Below, one piece after another: positions 37,532 to 45,837 of a DNA stretch of 64,000 bases; within the stretch, counting starts at the first letter, position 1, and each line of letters begins with the position of its first letter. The translations under genes were made by a program, and so were the position numbers. The DNA is taken from the NCBI RefSeq assembly GCF_021916785.1, contig NZ_JAKCFC010000002.1:806001-870000 (forward strand), written 5' to 3'. The notes beneath the pieces are model-generated. The model worked only from the letters and a program-made list of their open reading frames with translations. It was not told where the DNA came from and did not search any database. The stretch is from Mycolicibacterium lacusdiani. GTDB lineage: Bacteria > Actinomycetota > Actinomycetes > Mycobacteriales > Mycobacteriaceae.

Positions 37532-38125
37532 ATGTCTCCAACAGAACGCGTGTGGACACCGCACGGAACAGACCCCGCCGTCGTCGTGCAGTGGCTCGCC
37601 GAGAACAGTCCCGGCGACCGATGGACGGCCCGCGCCCTATTCGTACCGAACAAGAATCACTTCGCCGCGCAGCCGGAAGCCGTCGTGAGCTACGGCGCGA
37701 ACGGCAACATCGGGACGAACAAGAGCCCTGGCGTCACTCGCGGTGGTTCGGTGCTGGCGCACGCACCAGACCTCCAACTGCTCGGTCACGCGGAGCAGGC
37801 CGCAGACGGTCAATTGCTCGGCGTCACCGCGTGGCCGGGTGACGAAATACCGGGTTGGGCAGCGGCGACGAACGCACTGAATCTTGCGACCGGCGAGCGT
37901 GGACCTGAGGTGCCTGCCGAAATCGCAACGGCGCTAGACGATTTGCACGATGCTGGTTACAACGGCTATCACAGCAGAGGTGCGTTCTACAAAGCCAAGT
38001 TCGAGCCGCCGGTCAGAATATTGGTCGATGCGGGTTACAGCTACGGCTTCGTCGCCGGGTACCTGCTCGCTCTCGGTGCGCCAGCGGGACGGCTCGGTGA
38101 CGCACTGAAGAATATCTATCAGTAG
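37532..38125 (+). CDS. Hypothetical cargo protein
   Basis: A 197-residue soluble protein that I do not recognise. ATG 37532 is chosen because the sequence upstream in frame is a shadow of the preceding gene and GACAAT lies 6 nt before the ATG, suggesting a leaderless transcript. It contains VVVQWLAENSPGDRWTARAL, a glycine-rich segment SYGANGNIGTNKSPGVTRGG and a C-terminal AGYSYGFVAGYLLALGAPAGR. It is followed by a strong hairpin. It may work with the preceding Abi-like gene, from which it is separated by 106 bp. Confidence 0.65.
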   Translation: MSPTERVWTPHGTDPAVVVQWLAENSPGDRWTARALFVPNKNHFAAQPEAVVSYGANGNIGTNKSPGVTRGGSVLAHAPDLQLLGHAEQAADGQLLGVTAWPGDEIPGWAAATNALNLATGERGPEVPAEIATALDDLHDAGYNGYHSRGAFYKAKFEPPVRILVDAGYSYGFVAGYLLALGAPAGRLGDALKNIYQ

Positions 38126-38154
38126 CCCAAACCCCAGCTACATGAAGCGGGTGA

Positions 38155-38197
38155 CGGCGGCACCGTCCCTCGCAATCGGGTTTCCACGGTGCCGCCG
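38155..38197 (+). terminator. Hairpin closing the left cargo block
   Basis: Perfect 12-bp stem CGGCGGCACCGT (38155-38166) / ACGGTGCCGCCG (38186-38197) with a 19-nt loop, 30 bp after the stop at 38125. Confidence 0.7.
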
Positions 38198-38539
38198 CCA
38201 CGCCGTTGGCCGGCAGTGCCGGGGCCGCAACCAACGTCCAGCACTGCCCGCCGGTCTAGGGGGCGATGCGCTTGCCGGGGGTTCCGGACTGCCTGCCTGC
38301 CGTCACGCCGATACCGGGCGACAGAGGTCGATGCGGCCCGCCGTCAGCAGGGCCGACACCTCTGCGGGCCAACCGTTCCTGATGCCCCGGCTTCCGGTAG
38401 TCCCACCCGATCCCGCCGCCGCGACCGACGCCGAACTCGCTGTCCTCGACGGCCTCGAACGGGTTGCGGACACCGGGCACCCGAGAGGGCGCGGTGTCGG
38501 GCTCGCAGTAGGGGAAGCCGCCGCCCTCGCTATCGGGCA
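38198..38539. other. Region without a convincing gene
   Basis: Lies between the cargo terminator and the 3' end of the capsid-like gene. Open frames on both strands here have atypical composition, no ribosome-binding site and no recognisable domain. It may hold remnants of structural genes that once followed the capsid gene. Confidence 0.5.
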
Positions 38540-39694
38540 TCAGATCGCGATCGTCGGCGCGGTGTAGGTCGGGTCCGTCGTCACCTGAAGCACCGAGGCC
38601 GCGCCCCGATGACGAACGCCGACGCCAAACGCACGGACAAAGAACGTGTCCTGGATGGGATGTGGGTGACCGCCTGGGATTACTCGAAGGCCTTGCCAAG
38701 CAGGGTCGACGTGTGATCTCACGCCAATTACGTTGTCGGGGTGGTCGATTCCGCCGCTGGCAGCGACTGCTACGTACCCGGCGGGCACGTAGTTCGACTC
38801 GATCAACCACGCCTTCCCATACGCGCCTTGAATCTTCAGGCCGGTCGCGGCGTGCTCGGCGGGCGGGATGGCCCCGTGGATGTTCTCGGCGCTGATCCAC
38901 GCGGGCGCATTGCTCGACGGCACGAAGTCCCACTTCGCCTTCGGCCCGCCAGGGCGCGACTCGACGCCAGCGCGCCAGCCCTGGATGGATTCGCCTTCGG
39001 TCGGGTTCGCGAGAATGATCAACTGGCTGCCGGGGCGGGTGCCGTAGCCCTTGACGGTCAATTCGTTGATCTGATTCTCGATGTCTTGAGCATCGAGCAG
39101 GTTTGCACCGCTGGGATGGTAATGCGTTGCAGAAGAATCGAATTCGATGCCCATGTGCGGCGGCGGGGCGAGGCCGTCCGTGCCGTTCCACAGGCCGTAG
39201 ACGGTCGACCGCTCGGGGCTAAGCCACGGCGACGGGTCGAACAGCCGCCGCATCACCATTCCGTTGACGAGCCGGTTATCGGAGTCGAGTACCAACCTGA
39301 CAGAGTTGCGCACCTGCTCGGATGTCATGGCGCGCAATGCTTGCCAGGTGAAACTGGTGCGCAGGTCGTAATCCTTGAGGCCAAAAGACAGAACGAGCAC
39401 GTTCGGAGGTGGATTCGAAGCGCGGCTGATGCCGAACTCCGAACTTTCTTCGAACGAGGCCGCAGCGATGCCCTGGCTCACGGCCTCCCCGGCGGCGACC
39501 GTGTTGTACGTGAGCAGCGAGGAAACGCTGGTACGTTCGGCGTTCCACACTTCGAGTAGGTCCGCGATCTCAGACCAGATCGTCATGTAATCCACGCCAT
39601 CGGCGGTCCGCCGCACAAGGGCGTCGGCCTTCACTCCGGTACCGGCCACGGTCTTCTCCATCCTGTCGAGTTGGCTCGACCGTACCTCCGCCAT
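38540..39694 (-). CDS. Phage major-capsid-like protein
   Basis: A 384-residue protein, the only long minus-strand gene in the element. Its order of features recalls HK97-type capsid proteins of actinobacterial phages: a charged N-terminal arm, AMTSEQVRNSVRLVLDSDN, then a loop with TVYGLWNGTDGLAPPPHMG, THYHPSGANLLDAQDIENQ, SQLIILANPTEGESI, and the C-terminal domain IGVRSHVDPAWQGLRVIPGG then FGVGVRHRGAASVLQVT. Assignment is by remembered family pattern, not by search. No prohead protease, portal or terminase accompanies it, so it may supply or modify capsids when a helper phage is present. Confidence 0.5.
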   Translation of the reverse strand: MAEVRSSQLDRMEKTVAGTGVKADALVRRTADGVDYMTIWSEIADLLEVWNAERTSVSSLLTYNTVAAGEAVSQGIAAASFEESSEFGISRASNPPPNVLVLSFGLKDYDLRTSFTWQALRAMTSEQVRNSVRLVLDSDNRLVNGMVMRRLFDPSPWLSPERSTVYGLWNGTDGLAPPPHMGIEFDSSATHYHPSGANLLDAQDIENQINELTVKGYGTRPGSQLIILANPTEGESIQGWRAGVESRPGGPKAKWDFVPSSNAPAWISAENIHGAIPPAEHAATGLKIQGAYGKAWLIESNYVPAGYVAVAASGGIDHPDNVIGVRSHVDPAWQGLRVIPGGHPHPIQDTFFVRAFGVGVRHRGAASVLQVTTDPTYTAPTIAI

Positions 39695-39807
39695 CCCAAC
39701 GATGCATTCGACGAAGCACCAATGTGGTTACCTTGCAGCATCTTCCACGCAGTATGCATGCACCTTGCTGCGAGCACGCGTCGTGAAGATGTGTCAGGCT
39801 TGACGGT

Positions 39808-40068
39808 ATGAGTCGCACAATCCCCGCACCGCCGCCGAGCATGGCGGACGAATTGAGCCCGTTACCAACGTTGTCCACCGATCAGGCCGTCGCGTGGCTG
39901 GCGTCGCACGGCGTCACCGTCACGTCGACCTACCTGACGAACGCCCGCAGATCGGGCCAGCTCGTCGCCGCGATCGTGGCGGGCAAGCGCCGCTACTCGA
40001 CGCAAGCCTTGTGGGACTTCATCGTGCAGTTGCCGTCGTCCACGAACCGAGGAAGGAAGAACCCATGA
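39808..40068 (+). CDS. Excisionase-like / helix-turn-helix DNA-binding protein
   Basis: An 86-residue protein. LSTDQAVAWLASHGVTVTST continuing to YLTNARRSGQLVAAIVAGK, then RRYSTQALWDFI, is a winged-helix MerR/Xis-type fold in which a K-R-Y turn precedes the last helix. Small proteins of this kind act as recombination directionality factors or repressors in integrative elements. It is transcribed away from the capsid-like gene and overlaps the next gene by ATGA. Confidence 0.65.
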   Translation: MSRTIPAPPPSMADELSPLPTLSTDQAVAWLASHGVTVTSTYLTNARRSGQLVAAIVAGKRRYSTQALWDFIVQLPSSTNRGRKNP

Positions 40069-40664
40069 CACTCATTCCCCAGCCAAGTCACTCGCTCGCC
40101 GCAATCCGCGAGGCCGAGAACATCGCCTCGCACCTGAACGAGTGGTGCTCGACGTTTGGCGCGCTGGCGGTCGACCGGCTGGCGGACCCGGCCTTGTGCC
40201 CAAGTCTGTATCGGCGGGTAGTCGACTTGTCGCACCGGCTGTGGACGGCGGAGGACGTGCACTACATCGACCATGCCTTAGATGGCGCAAAGCCCTTCGA
40301 CCGGGACGATCCCGCGATGATGGCAATCCCCATGCTCCACTTCGCAGGGGAGCAGGACACCGTTCACGTGTTGCGCGACCCGAGCACGGTCACGGACTTC
40401 GGCGGGCTGCATCGTCTGCGGTGGCCGGTTGGGCACTGCGATCTCGCGGAGGCTGTCGATTGCCGTGGTGAGGATGCGCTCGGCGTGTACGCGACGATCA
40501 GTCGGCCCCCGTGGATTTTGGCGTTTGAGGTGTGCGATCCCTGTCTTCAGGCGCTGGCGGCGACTGCGGAGGCGGGCGACATCCTCGCGGAGGCCGATGC
40601 CCGCGTCGCGTTCGACGGCGCGGCGAAGGCTGCCGTCGAGCGGTGGACCGGCGGTGCCCGGTGA
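40065..40664 (+). CDS. Hypothetical element protein
   Basis: A 199-residue protein; ATG 40065 follows GGAAGGAAG and overlaps the preceding stop (ATGA). It is acidic and helical (EAENIASHLNEWCSTFGALAV) with a Cys pair VCDPCLQALAA near the C-terminus that could bind zinc together with HCDLAEAVDCRGE. I do not recognise the family. Coupling to an excisionase-like gene and to the following small gene places it in the early regulatory operon. Confidence 0.7.
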   Translation: MTLIPQPSHSLAAIREAENIASHLNEWCSTFGALAVDRLADPALCPSLYRRVVDLSHRLWTAEDVHYIDHALDGAKPFDRDDPAMMAIPMLHFAGEQDTVHVLRDPSTVTDFGGLHRLRWPVGHCDLAEAVDCRGEDALGVYATISRPPWILAFEVCDPCLQALAATAEAGDILAEADARVAFDGAAKAAVERWTGGAR

Positions 40665-40969
40665 GGCGCGGCCCCGGCGGCAAGCTGACCGATGGCCTCG
40701 CGGAGCGCCGCCAGGCCGAAGAGTTGGCCGAGCGTAGGGCCGCGCAGGAAGCCGAGCGCGCTGCACGTGATGAGCCAGCACCGCCGGGACCGGGGTACAT
40801 CCGCACCCGCGTCGGTATCCGCCCGAGGTATGGCGCAGACCGCCCCGCCGAGCAGCCGCAACGCCCATCTGAGCCCACCGAGAACACCGACGACCCGCAG
40901 GCGCCCGAGCGCGGGCAGACGACCGTGGCGAGCCATAGCGCCACCCGCCGAACTCGCGCACGGCGCTGA
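40661..40969 (+). CDS. Small charged element protein
   Basis: A 102-residue Arg/Glu/Pro-rich protein beginning at GTG 40661, which overlaps the preceding stop (GTGA). A helical stretch AERRQAEELAERRAAQEAER is probably coiled coil; the remainder is disordered. No family recognised. The translational overlap is the main support for it. Confidence 0.6.
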   Translation: MRRGPGGKLTDGLAERRQAEELAERRAAQEAERAARDEPAPPGPGYIRTRVGIRPRYGADRPAEQPQRPSEPTENTDDPQAPERGQTTVASHSATRRTRARR

Positions 40970-41141
40970 AGTGGTCTGTTGCCAGAAAACCGAATGGAAA
41001 GTGTCCGGTTTCTGGCGGCTCTCGGAAAGAAAGTTCGCGGAGACGGTGCAGATATGCGGTCTCAACGGGGGTCGTTTCATCTTCGCGGCGTAGAACGACT
41101 CATGCACGACCCGCGGCGGGCGACGACGGAAGGGAATCACC

Positions 41142-41375
41142 GTGAGCCACATCAACGAGCTAGACCGACCGAACCTGACTGAGGACGAGCTGTTCCGGTT
41201 CCTGCACGATGACGAACAGCTGAGCGGCGTTACGCGCCGCAGCATTCGAGATGCGGTGCTGCACAGAGAAATCTTGCCCACGGTGTTCGGCAATCGCCAT
41301 CGCTTCTCGAAACGCGACGGCCTCGACTGGATCGCCTCGCTAAAAGAACGACCGGCGCAGGCGATGTCGGCCTAG
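41142..41375 (+). CDS. Small helix-turn-helix protein (excisionase/Alp-like)
   Basis: A 77-residue protein from GTG 41142. LTEDELFRFLHDDEQLSGVT, RRSIRDAVLHREILPTVFG and NRHRFSKRDGLDWI fit a winged helix-turn-helix of the excisionase type, with the basic wing NRHRFSK. It is the second such protein in the element, so one may be the directionality factor and the other a replication or transcription regulator. It precedes the replication gene by 83 bp. Confidence 0.65.
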   Translation: MSHINELDRPNLTEDELFRFLHDDEQLSGVTRRSIRDAVLHREILPTVFGNRHRFSKRDGLDWIASLKERPAQAMSA

Positions 41376-41458
41376 ACGGCGAGACCCCGGCTGCTCGCGG
41401 TAGCAGCCGGGGTGATCGCCAGTCACCACCAACGCGCAAGAAGGAGTAACTGATTCAC

Positions 41459-43660
41459 ATGATACCCGCCAAGGACGACGACGACCCGCCCGAGCCGCCA
41501 ATGCTCGACATCACGGCATTGCTCGAACTGCTCTGCTACACAGGCGACGAGCTGGTCGGAACGTTCGTCAAACATGGCGACGGCGAGACGCAGACAGCAG
41601 TCCTGCCCCTGGCCGACGTGGCGGGATACGTCAGCAAGCTCCCCGAGGACGCCGATGTCTTCTTCGGCGTGAACCCGACCGCAGGCCCCGAACGCGAGAA
41701 CGCCGGTCGCGGAGGCGACGATGACGCGACGAGGCTGGCCGCAATGGTAGTCGACCTTGATTTCGAGGACGGTAAGTGCCCGAGCGTCGAGGTGGCCGAG
41801 ACGATCGTCAGCACCGTGTCGGGCGTCCTCGGCACCCGGCCCTCTGCGATCACGCACAGCGGCCACGGATGGCACGTCTACTGGCCTGTAGAGGACGGGC
41901 TGATCGGTGACACCGCGAAGGCCCGTGCCATCCTCAAGCGATTCGGCCGGCTGGTAGCAGTCGTCGCCAAGTCCCATGGTGCGAAAGTCGACAACGTCTT
42001 TCAGCCCGGTCGCGCCATGCGTCTACCGGGCTCGAACAACTGCAAGCGCGACGGCGAGCGACTACCCGTCCGCTGCTACGAGGACACCGGAGCACCCCTA
42101 ACGCTAGTCGAGCTGGACGAGCGGCTAGTCGAAGTCGGCATCTACGAAGAAGACGGCGACACCGCACACGTCGACCCCGAGAACGTCCCTGATGCATGGG
42201 ACTTCGCAGACGACACGTGCGGCTACGTCCGCGCGATCATCGACGAGTTGCCTACCGATCACCCGAGCACGACGAAGCCGGGGCGGCACCCGTGGGTCGT
42301 GAAGCAGGCCGTGCGGCTGGCCTGCGCCGTACGGCTCGGCTGCATCACCGAAAATGATTGGAGCACAGCGCAAGAAGCCCTTCACGCTCGGCTGGTGGAG
42401 TTGCGCAGGCGAACTCGCGAGAAGGTGCCCGCCCTCGAAGTCCCGAGCACGTTCGCGTGGGCGGTGGAGCATGTCGCGACGACGAAGACCGACGAGCAGT
42501 CCCGTGACGACCTCGGCCAGCACGTCCACCGAAATGACGACCCCTATGCCGACGTGGATGTCGACGACACGTCCGAAGACGATCCGATCACCGGCAATAA
42601 GACGAAGACGCGATCCCTGACATGGCTGAGCGGCAACGACATCCGTGACGATGTACCGGAATGGGCTTGGGAGCACGGCGGAGGTGGCCGAGCGCAACGC
42701 GCGACACTCGGGCTCTTCGCCGGTCGGCCCGGTGCCGGAAAGTCAACCGCTGCGCGATCATTCGCAGCCGACTACTCGAACGGAAAACTCGAAGGATGCT
42801 TCGCCGGGAAGCCACAACACGTCGCCTACATCGCGTCCGAGGAATCGGTGGAATACATGGTGAAACCGAGCTTGCGCGCACACGGTGCGGACATGAGCCG
42901 CATTCACTTTCCCAAAGTCGAGATCGACGGCCAAGAGGTTCGCCTCAGCTCCCGCGACGACGAGAAGGCGCTCACAGACGGGCTGCGCGAGTTGGGAGTG
43001 ACGGTGGTGTTCGTTGATCCGATCATGAGTTCGATCGGGTCGAAGGTGAACATCAACCACAACAACGAGGTGCGCGACTACCTCGAACCGTGGGCGCGGA
43101 TCGCACGTGCCATCAATGGGGCTGTGATCGGCATCGTGCACCTGACGAAGGCTCCCGGCGGTGAAGTGGTCGCAGCCATCAACGGGTCAAGCGCATTCGG
43201 CGAAGTCGCCCGGTCGATCATCGCCTTCGCCAAGGACCAGCAGTCCGACGAGGGGTTGCGAGTGCTCTCGCAGGAGAAGAACAGCGCCGGACCCGAAGAC
43301 CTGGCACTCGAATACACCCTGACACCAGTACCCGTCACGACCGATAGCGGACGCACGGCCAACGTCGTGAGGTTCACGATCCTCGGCAAGTCAGATCGAC
43401 GCGTCAGCGACGTGCTCCAAACCGACCCCAAGGAGCGCAACGTCGCCAAGGGCGGCACGAAGATGCTGGAGGTCTTGCAGGCCGTCGAAGCCAGCGATCA
43501 CCCGGTGACCGCCGATCGGCTCTCACCGGGCTTGCGGATATCGAAAGACACCCTCGGCAGGTATCTGCGGCGGTTGGCCGACGACGGGTTTATTCGCAAG
43601 GCCGGACGTGGCGAGTACGTACGTCGAGGACTCGGAACGACGACCGAAGAGAGTGCCTAG
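41459..43660 (+). CDS. Primase-polymerase / AAA-type replication protein (RepA-like)
   Basis: A 733-residue multidomain protein. The N-terminal third looks like an archaeo-eukaryotic-type primase: VVDLDFEDGKCPS near residue 98 supplies the DxD metal site and ITHSGHGWHVYWPVEDG near 131 the conserved His, followed by RAMRLPGSNNCKRDG. The middle has Walker A LFAGRPGAGKSTAARSF near residues 418-434, then HVAYIASEESVEYM and VTVVFVDPIMSSIG (Walker B), typical of RepA/AAA_25 helicases. The C-terminus holds a winged helix (LRISKDTLGRYLRRLADDGF). It should initiate replication of the excised element, perhaps at the adjacent repeat array. Confidence 0.85.
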   Translation: MIPAKDDDDPPEPPMLDITALLELLCYTGDELVGTFVKHGDGETQTAVLPLADVAGYVSKLPEDADVFFGVNPTAGPERENAGRGGDDDATRLAAMVVDLDFEDGKCPSVEVAETIVSTVSGVLGTRPSAITHSGHGWHVYWPVEDGLIGDTAKARAILKRFGRLVAVVAKSHGAKVDNVFQPGRAMRLPGSNNCKRDGERLPVRCYEDTGAPLTLVELDERLVEVGIYEEDGDTAHVDPENVPDAWDFADDTCGYVRAIIDELPTDHPSTTKPGRHPWVVKQAVRLACAVRLGCITENDWSTAQEALHARLVELRRRTREKVPALEVPSTFAWAVEHVATTKTDEQSRDDLGQHVHRNDDPYADVDVDDTSEDDPITGNKTKTRSLTWLSGNDIRDDVPEWAWEHGGGGRAQRATLGLFAGRPGAGKSTAARSFAADYSNGKLEGCFAGKPQHVAYIASEESVEYMVKPSLRAHGADMSRIHFPKVEIDGQEVRLSSRDDEKALTDGLRELGVTVVFVDPIMSSIGSKVNINHNNEVRDYLEPWARIARAINGAVIGIVHLTKAPGGEVVAAINGSSAFGEVARSIIAFAKDQQSDEGLRVLSQEKNSAGPEDLALEYTLTPVPVTTDSGRTANVVRFTILGKSDRRVSDVLQTDPKERNVAKGGTKMLEVLQAVEASDHPVTADRLSPGLRISKDTLGRYLRRLADDGFIRKAGRGEYVRRGLGTTTEESA

Positions 43661-43667
43661 AGATGAC

Positions 43668-43900
43668 TGTCCGTTTGTCCGTTGTGTGTCCGATTGTCCG
43701 TTCTGTCCGTTTGTCCGTTTCAGAGGCCGAGGGCAAACGGACAAAATCCGACTGTCCGATTCAGGGGCGACCGAGGTCCGAGCCGACAGCGTTTGTCCGT
43801 TTGAAAAACTCGTCTGAACTGCGGGGATGGCACGAATCAGGGGGTAAACGGACAAACGGACAAACGGACACGAGTCTTCGCGCGCGCGAGGCGCTGTCCG
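43668..43900. repeat. Iteron-like array; candidate origin of the element
   Basis: Thirteen copies of TGTCCG or its complement CGGACA occur in about 230 bp, most extended to TTTGTCCGTTT. Plus-orientation copies start at 43668, 43676, 43687, 43695, 43704, 43712, 43753, 43794 and 43895; inverted copies at 43738, 43849, 43857 and 43865. Several are spaced 8 bp apart. The array starts just after the stop of the replication gene and no convincing gene overlaps it, so it is a likely initiator-binding site. Confidence 0.75.
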
Positions 43901-44039
43901 TTTGCACCCGCCAGACACCGCGTCGGCCCGTCAATCCGGTTCCGCGACGTGAACAGGTGAGCGATGCATGACACCAGAGACACCAACGTAAGTCCGAACA
44001 CCCGCCCCTGACATGCCGAACGAGAAAGGACTACCGAAC

Positions 44040-44579
44040 ATGACTGAAGACCTATCGGAGTCTCGACCTGACGAAGGTCGCGACTGGACCCGCAGCGCGC
44101 ACCCCGAGCGCCGCTGCACCGGCCACCGCAAAAACGGCGAGCAATGCAAGAACGCCGCGATCCTCGGCGGCACGGTCTGCGGATATCACGGAGGCCGTGC
44201 CCCAGCTGTTAGACGCAAAGCGCAACAACGACTCTCGGACGCGGCCGATCGAATGGCAAAGCAGTTGTTGGGCATTGCGGAGAGCGCGGAGAGCGAAGCC
44301 GTGAAGCTGGCGGCGGTCAAACACGTGCTCGCCGTCGCCGGTATCAACGAGAAGACCTCGGTCGAGGTCGAGGTCGAGGTCATCGCCGCGCCCTGGCAGG
44401 ACATCGCAGGCGACGTGACCGGCATTGCCCGCATCAGCCGCGAGGAAAGCCACGCACGACGCGGCCTGACCGAACCGCCCCGCGCCTTGCCCGCCGCCGA
44501 CCCGAACGAACCCGTGGACGCCGAGCTAGTACCCGATGGCCCCCAGCCGGCGCCCAACGACCACTGGACCCCTGAGTAG
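44040..44579 (+). CDS. Phage-type CxH zinc-binding protein, possibly terminase-small-like
   Basis: A 179-residue protein. ATG 44040 has AAAGGA upstream and is preferred over ATG 44013. The N-terminal motif RCTGHRKNGEQCKNAAILGG then TVCGYHGGRAP is a Cys/His cluster common in actinobacteriophage proteins near terminase genes. It is followed by a helical region AADRMAKQLLGIAESAESEA and a Pro/Glu-rich tail. A DNA-binding or packaging role is inferred from family context; alone it cannot be called a terminase with confidence. Confidence 0.6.
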   Translation: MTEDLSESRPDEGRDWTRSAHPERRCTGHRKNGEQCKNAAILGGTVCGYHGGRAPAVRRKAQQRLSDAADRMAKQLLGIAESAESEAVKLAAVKHVLAVAGINEKTSVEVEVEVIAAPWQDIAGDVTGIARISREESHARRGLTEPPRALPAADPNEPVDAELVPDGPQPAPNDHWTPE

Positions 44580-44795
44580 GTCAGGGACGCGCAGGCCGAG
44601 GCCGAGCGCAGCCGCCCTGGCACTGGCCTGATGTCGTACGAGGACGCCGTCGTGCAGCTCGCCAACAACGGCAGTCAGCCGCGACACGTACGGAGCAGCC
44701 GTGGCCGCGCTACCGGATAGCCCCGCGCGCGCCGCTGTACGCCCCGCAGCGCCCATTGCGTTCGGCAGGCGGGCACACGGGCGGGGGAACGCGTG

Positions 44796-45053
44796 ATGGC
44801 AGCAGAACGCGGCAGGCGGCAACCGGCTCAGGTGGATGCGGCGTACCTCGCGTATGGGGACCGGGTGAAGGTGTTGCCGTACCGCGCGCCGCACAGCGGC
44901 GAGGAAGGCACGGTGCGCCGCGTGCAGCTCGACGGCGGCGACCTGCTCGTCACCGTGGAGTTCAGCGGCGGCACCCGCGAAAACTACTGGGAGGCCGAGC
45001 TGAAGCGCACCGCGGTCGCGCCCAAACCCCATACGCACCAAGCCAAATGGTAG
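44796..45053 (+). CDS. Small hypothetical protein with SH3-like pattern
   Basis: An 85-residue protein from ATG 44796 (ATG 44793 also possible). The centre, YGDRVKVLPYRAPHSGEEG, TVRRVQLDGGDLLVTVEFSG and ENYWEAELKR, has the alternating hydrophobic pattern of a small beta-barrel (SH3/KOW-like). Function unknown. The 213 bp upstream (44580-44792) contain no gene I can support. Confidence 0.55.
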   Translation: MAAERGRRQPAQVDAAYLAYGDRVKVLPYRAPHSGEEGTVRRVQLDGGDLLVTVEFSGGTRENYWEAELKRTAVAPKPHTHQAKW

Positions 45054-45095
45054 CGAATAGCGCACTGGGACAGTGTATTTCAGCGCGCGAGCGTA

Positions 45096-45135
45096 GTGTG
45101 AAACTGTTCGAAACGACCGTTTCGAACGTTTACAC
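45096..45135. promoter_or_regulatory. Long palindrome upstream of the recombinase operon
   Basis: The perfect 10-bp inverted repeat GTTCGAAACG-ac-CGTTTCGAAC (45106-45127) is flanked by GTGTGAAAC on the left and GTTTACAC on the right, extending the symmetry to about 40 bp with two interruptions. It ends 21 bp before the serine recombinase start. It could be an operator or a recombinase crossover site. Confidence 0.75.
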
Positions 45136-45156
45136 GGCTCGAACATCGGAGGACTG

Positions 45157-45837
45157 ATGGCAAGGACAGCAGCGGCGGATACCGCCCCGAGCGGACGGTT
45201 GCGCGTAGTTGGTTACTGCCGCGTGTCAACGGACAAGCAGGGCGATCGCGGCCACGGCCTCGAAGCGCAACGCGCCGCCCTGGCGCAGCACTGCGCCACC
45301 TACGGCTACGAGCTGCTGACCGTGACGACCGATGTCGTCAGCGGCGGCAACGTGGACGGCATGCACGGGCGCGCCGTCGCCATCGCCGCGATCGAGGCGG
45401 GCGTGGCCGATGCGCTACTGGTGAGGGCGCTCGACCGGGTGACGCGCAGCCAGCTCGACGCGGCCACGCTCTACGACCGCGCCGAGCGCAACGGCTGGCG
45501 GCTGCTCGACTGCGACAAGGCTGACAGTGGTGACCCGTCGCAACGGCTGCTGGCCGACGTGCGGATCGCGATGGCGGCGGAAGAGAAGCGCAAGATCAGT
45601 GAGCGCACCCGCGAGGGGCTGGCGAAGGCGCGTCGCAATGGCGTGACGCTCGGCAGACGGCCCGAGGTGGACGCCGATACGGCCAAGCGCATCGTCCGCA
45701 TGCGCACGCGAAACAAGCTGAGCGCCAACGCCATCGCCGAGCGGTTCACAGCAGATGGGGTGAGGGCACCGCGTGGCGGAAGTCGCTGGCACGCAAGCAC
45801 CGTGCGCGGCGTGCTCGCACGTGAGGGCGTGGCCTGA
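45157..45837 (+). CDS. Serine recombinase (resolvase/invertase type)
   Basis: A 226-residue site-specific recombinase. The catalytic N-terminus is VVGYCRVSTDKQGDRGHGLE with Ser24 as nucleophile, followed by LVRALDRVTRSQLDAATLYD and AAEEKRKISERTREGLAKAR with the conserved Arg residues. The C-terminal part contains a helix-turn-helix (LSANAIAERFTADGV, then SRWHASTVRGVLAREG). It is much shorter than large serine integrases. It overlaps the integrase by one base (TGATG), so both are translated together. ATG 45157 lies after AATCGGAGG. Confidence 0.92.
   Translation: MARTAAADTAPSGRLRVVGYCRVSTDKQGDRGHGLEAQRAALAQHCATYGYELLTVTTDVVSGGNVDGMHGRAVAIAAIEAGVADALLVRALDRVTRSQLDAATLYDRAERNGWRLLDCDKADSGDPSQRLLADVRIAMAAEEKRKISERTREGLAKARRNGVTLGRRPEVDADTAKRIVRMRTRNKLSANAIAERFTADGVRAPRGGSRWHASTVRGVLAREGVA

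Noticed and set aside
38142..38567. Plus-strand open frame of 141 codons after the cargo terminator
   Set aside because: It overlaps the hairpin and the end of the capsid-like gene, has no domain and no ribosome-binding site.
43663..43971. 102-codon open frame through the repeat array
   Set aside because: Its sequence is dictated by the repeated TGTCCGTT units, it has no ribosome-binding site or domain, and the site fits an origin better.
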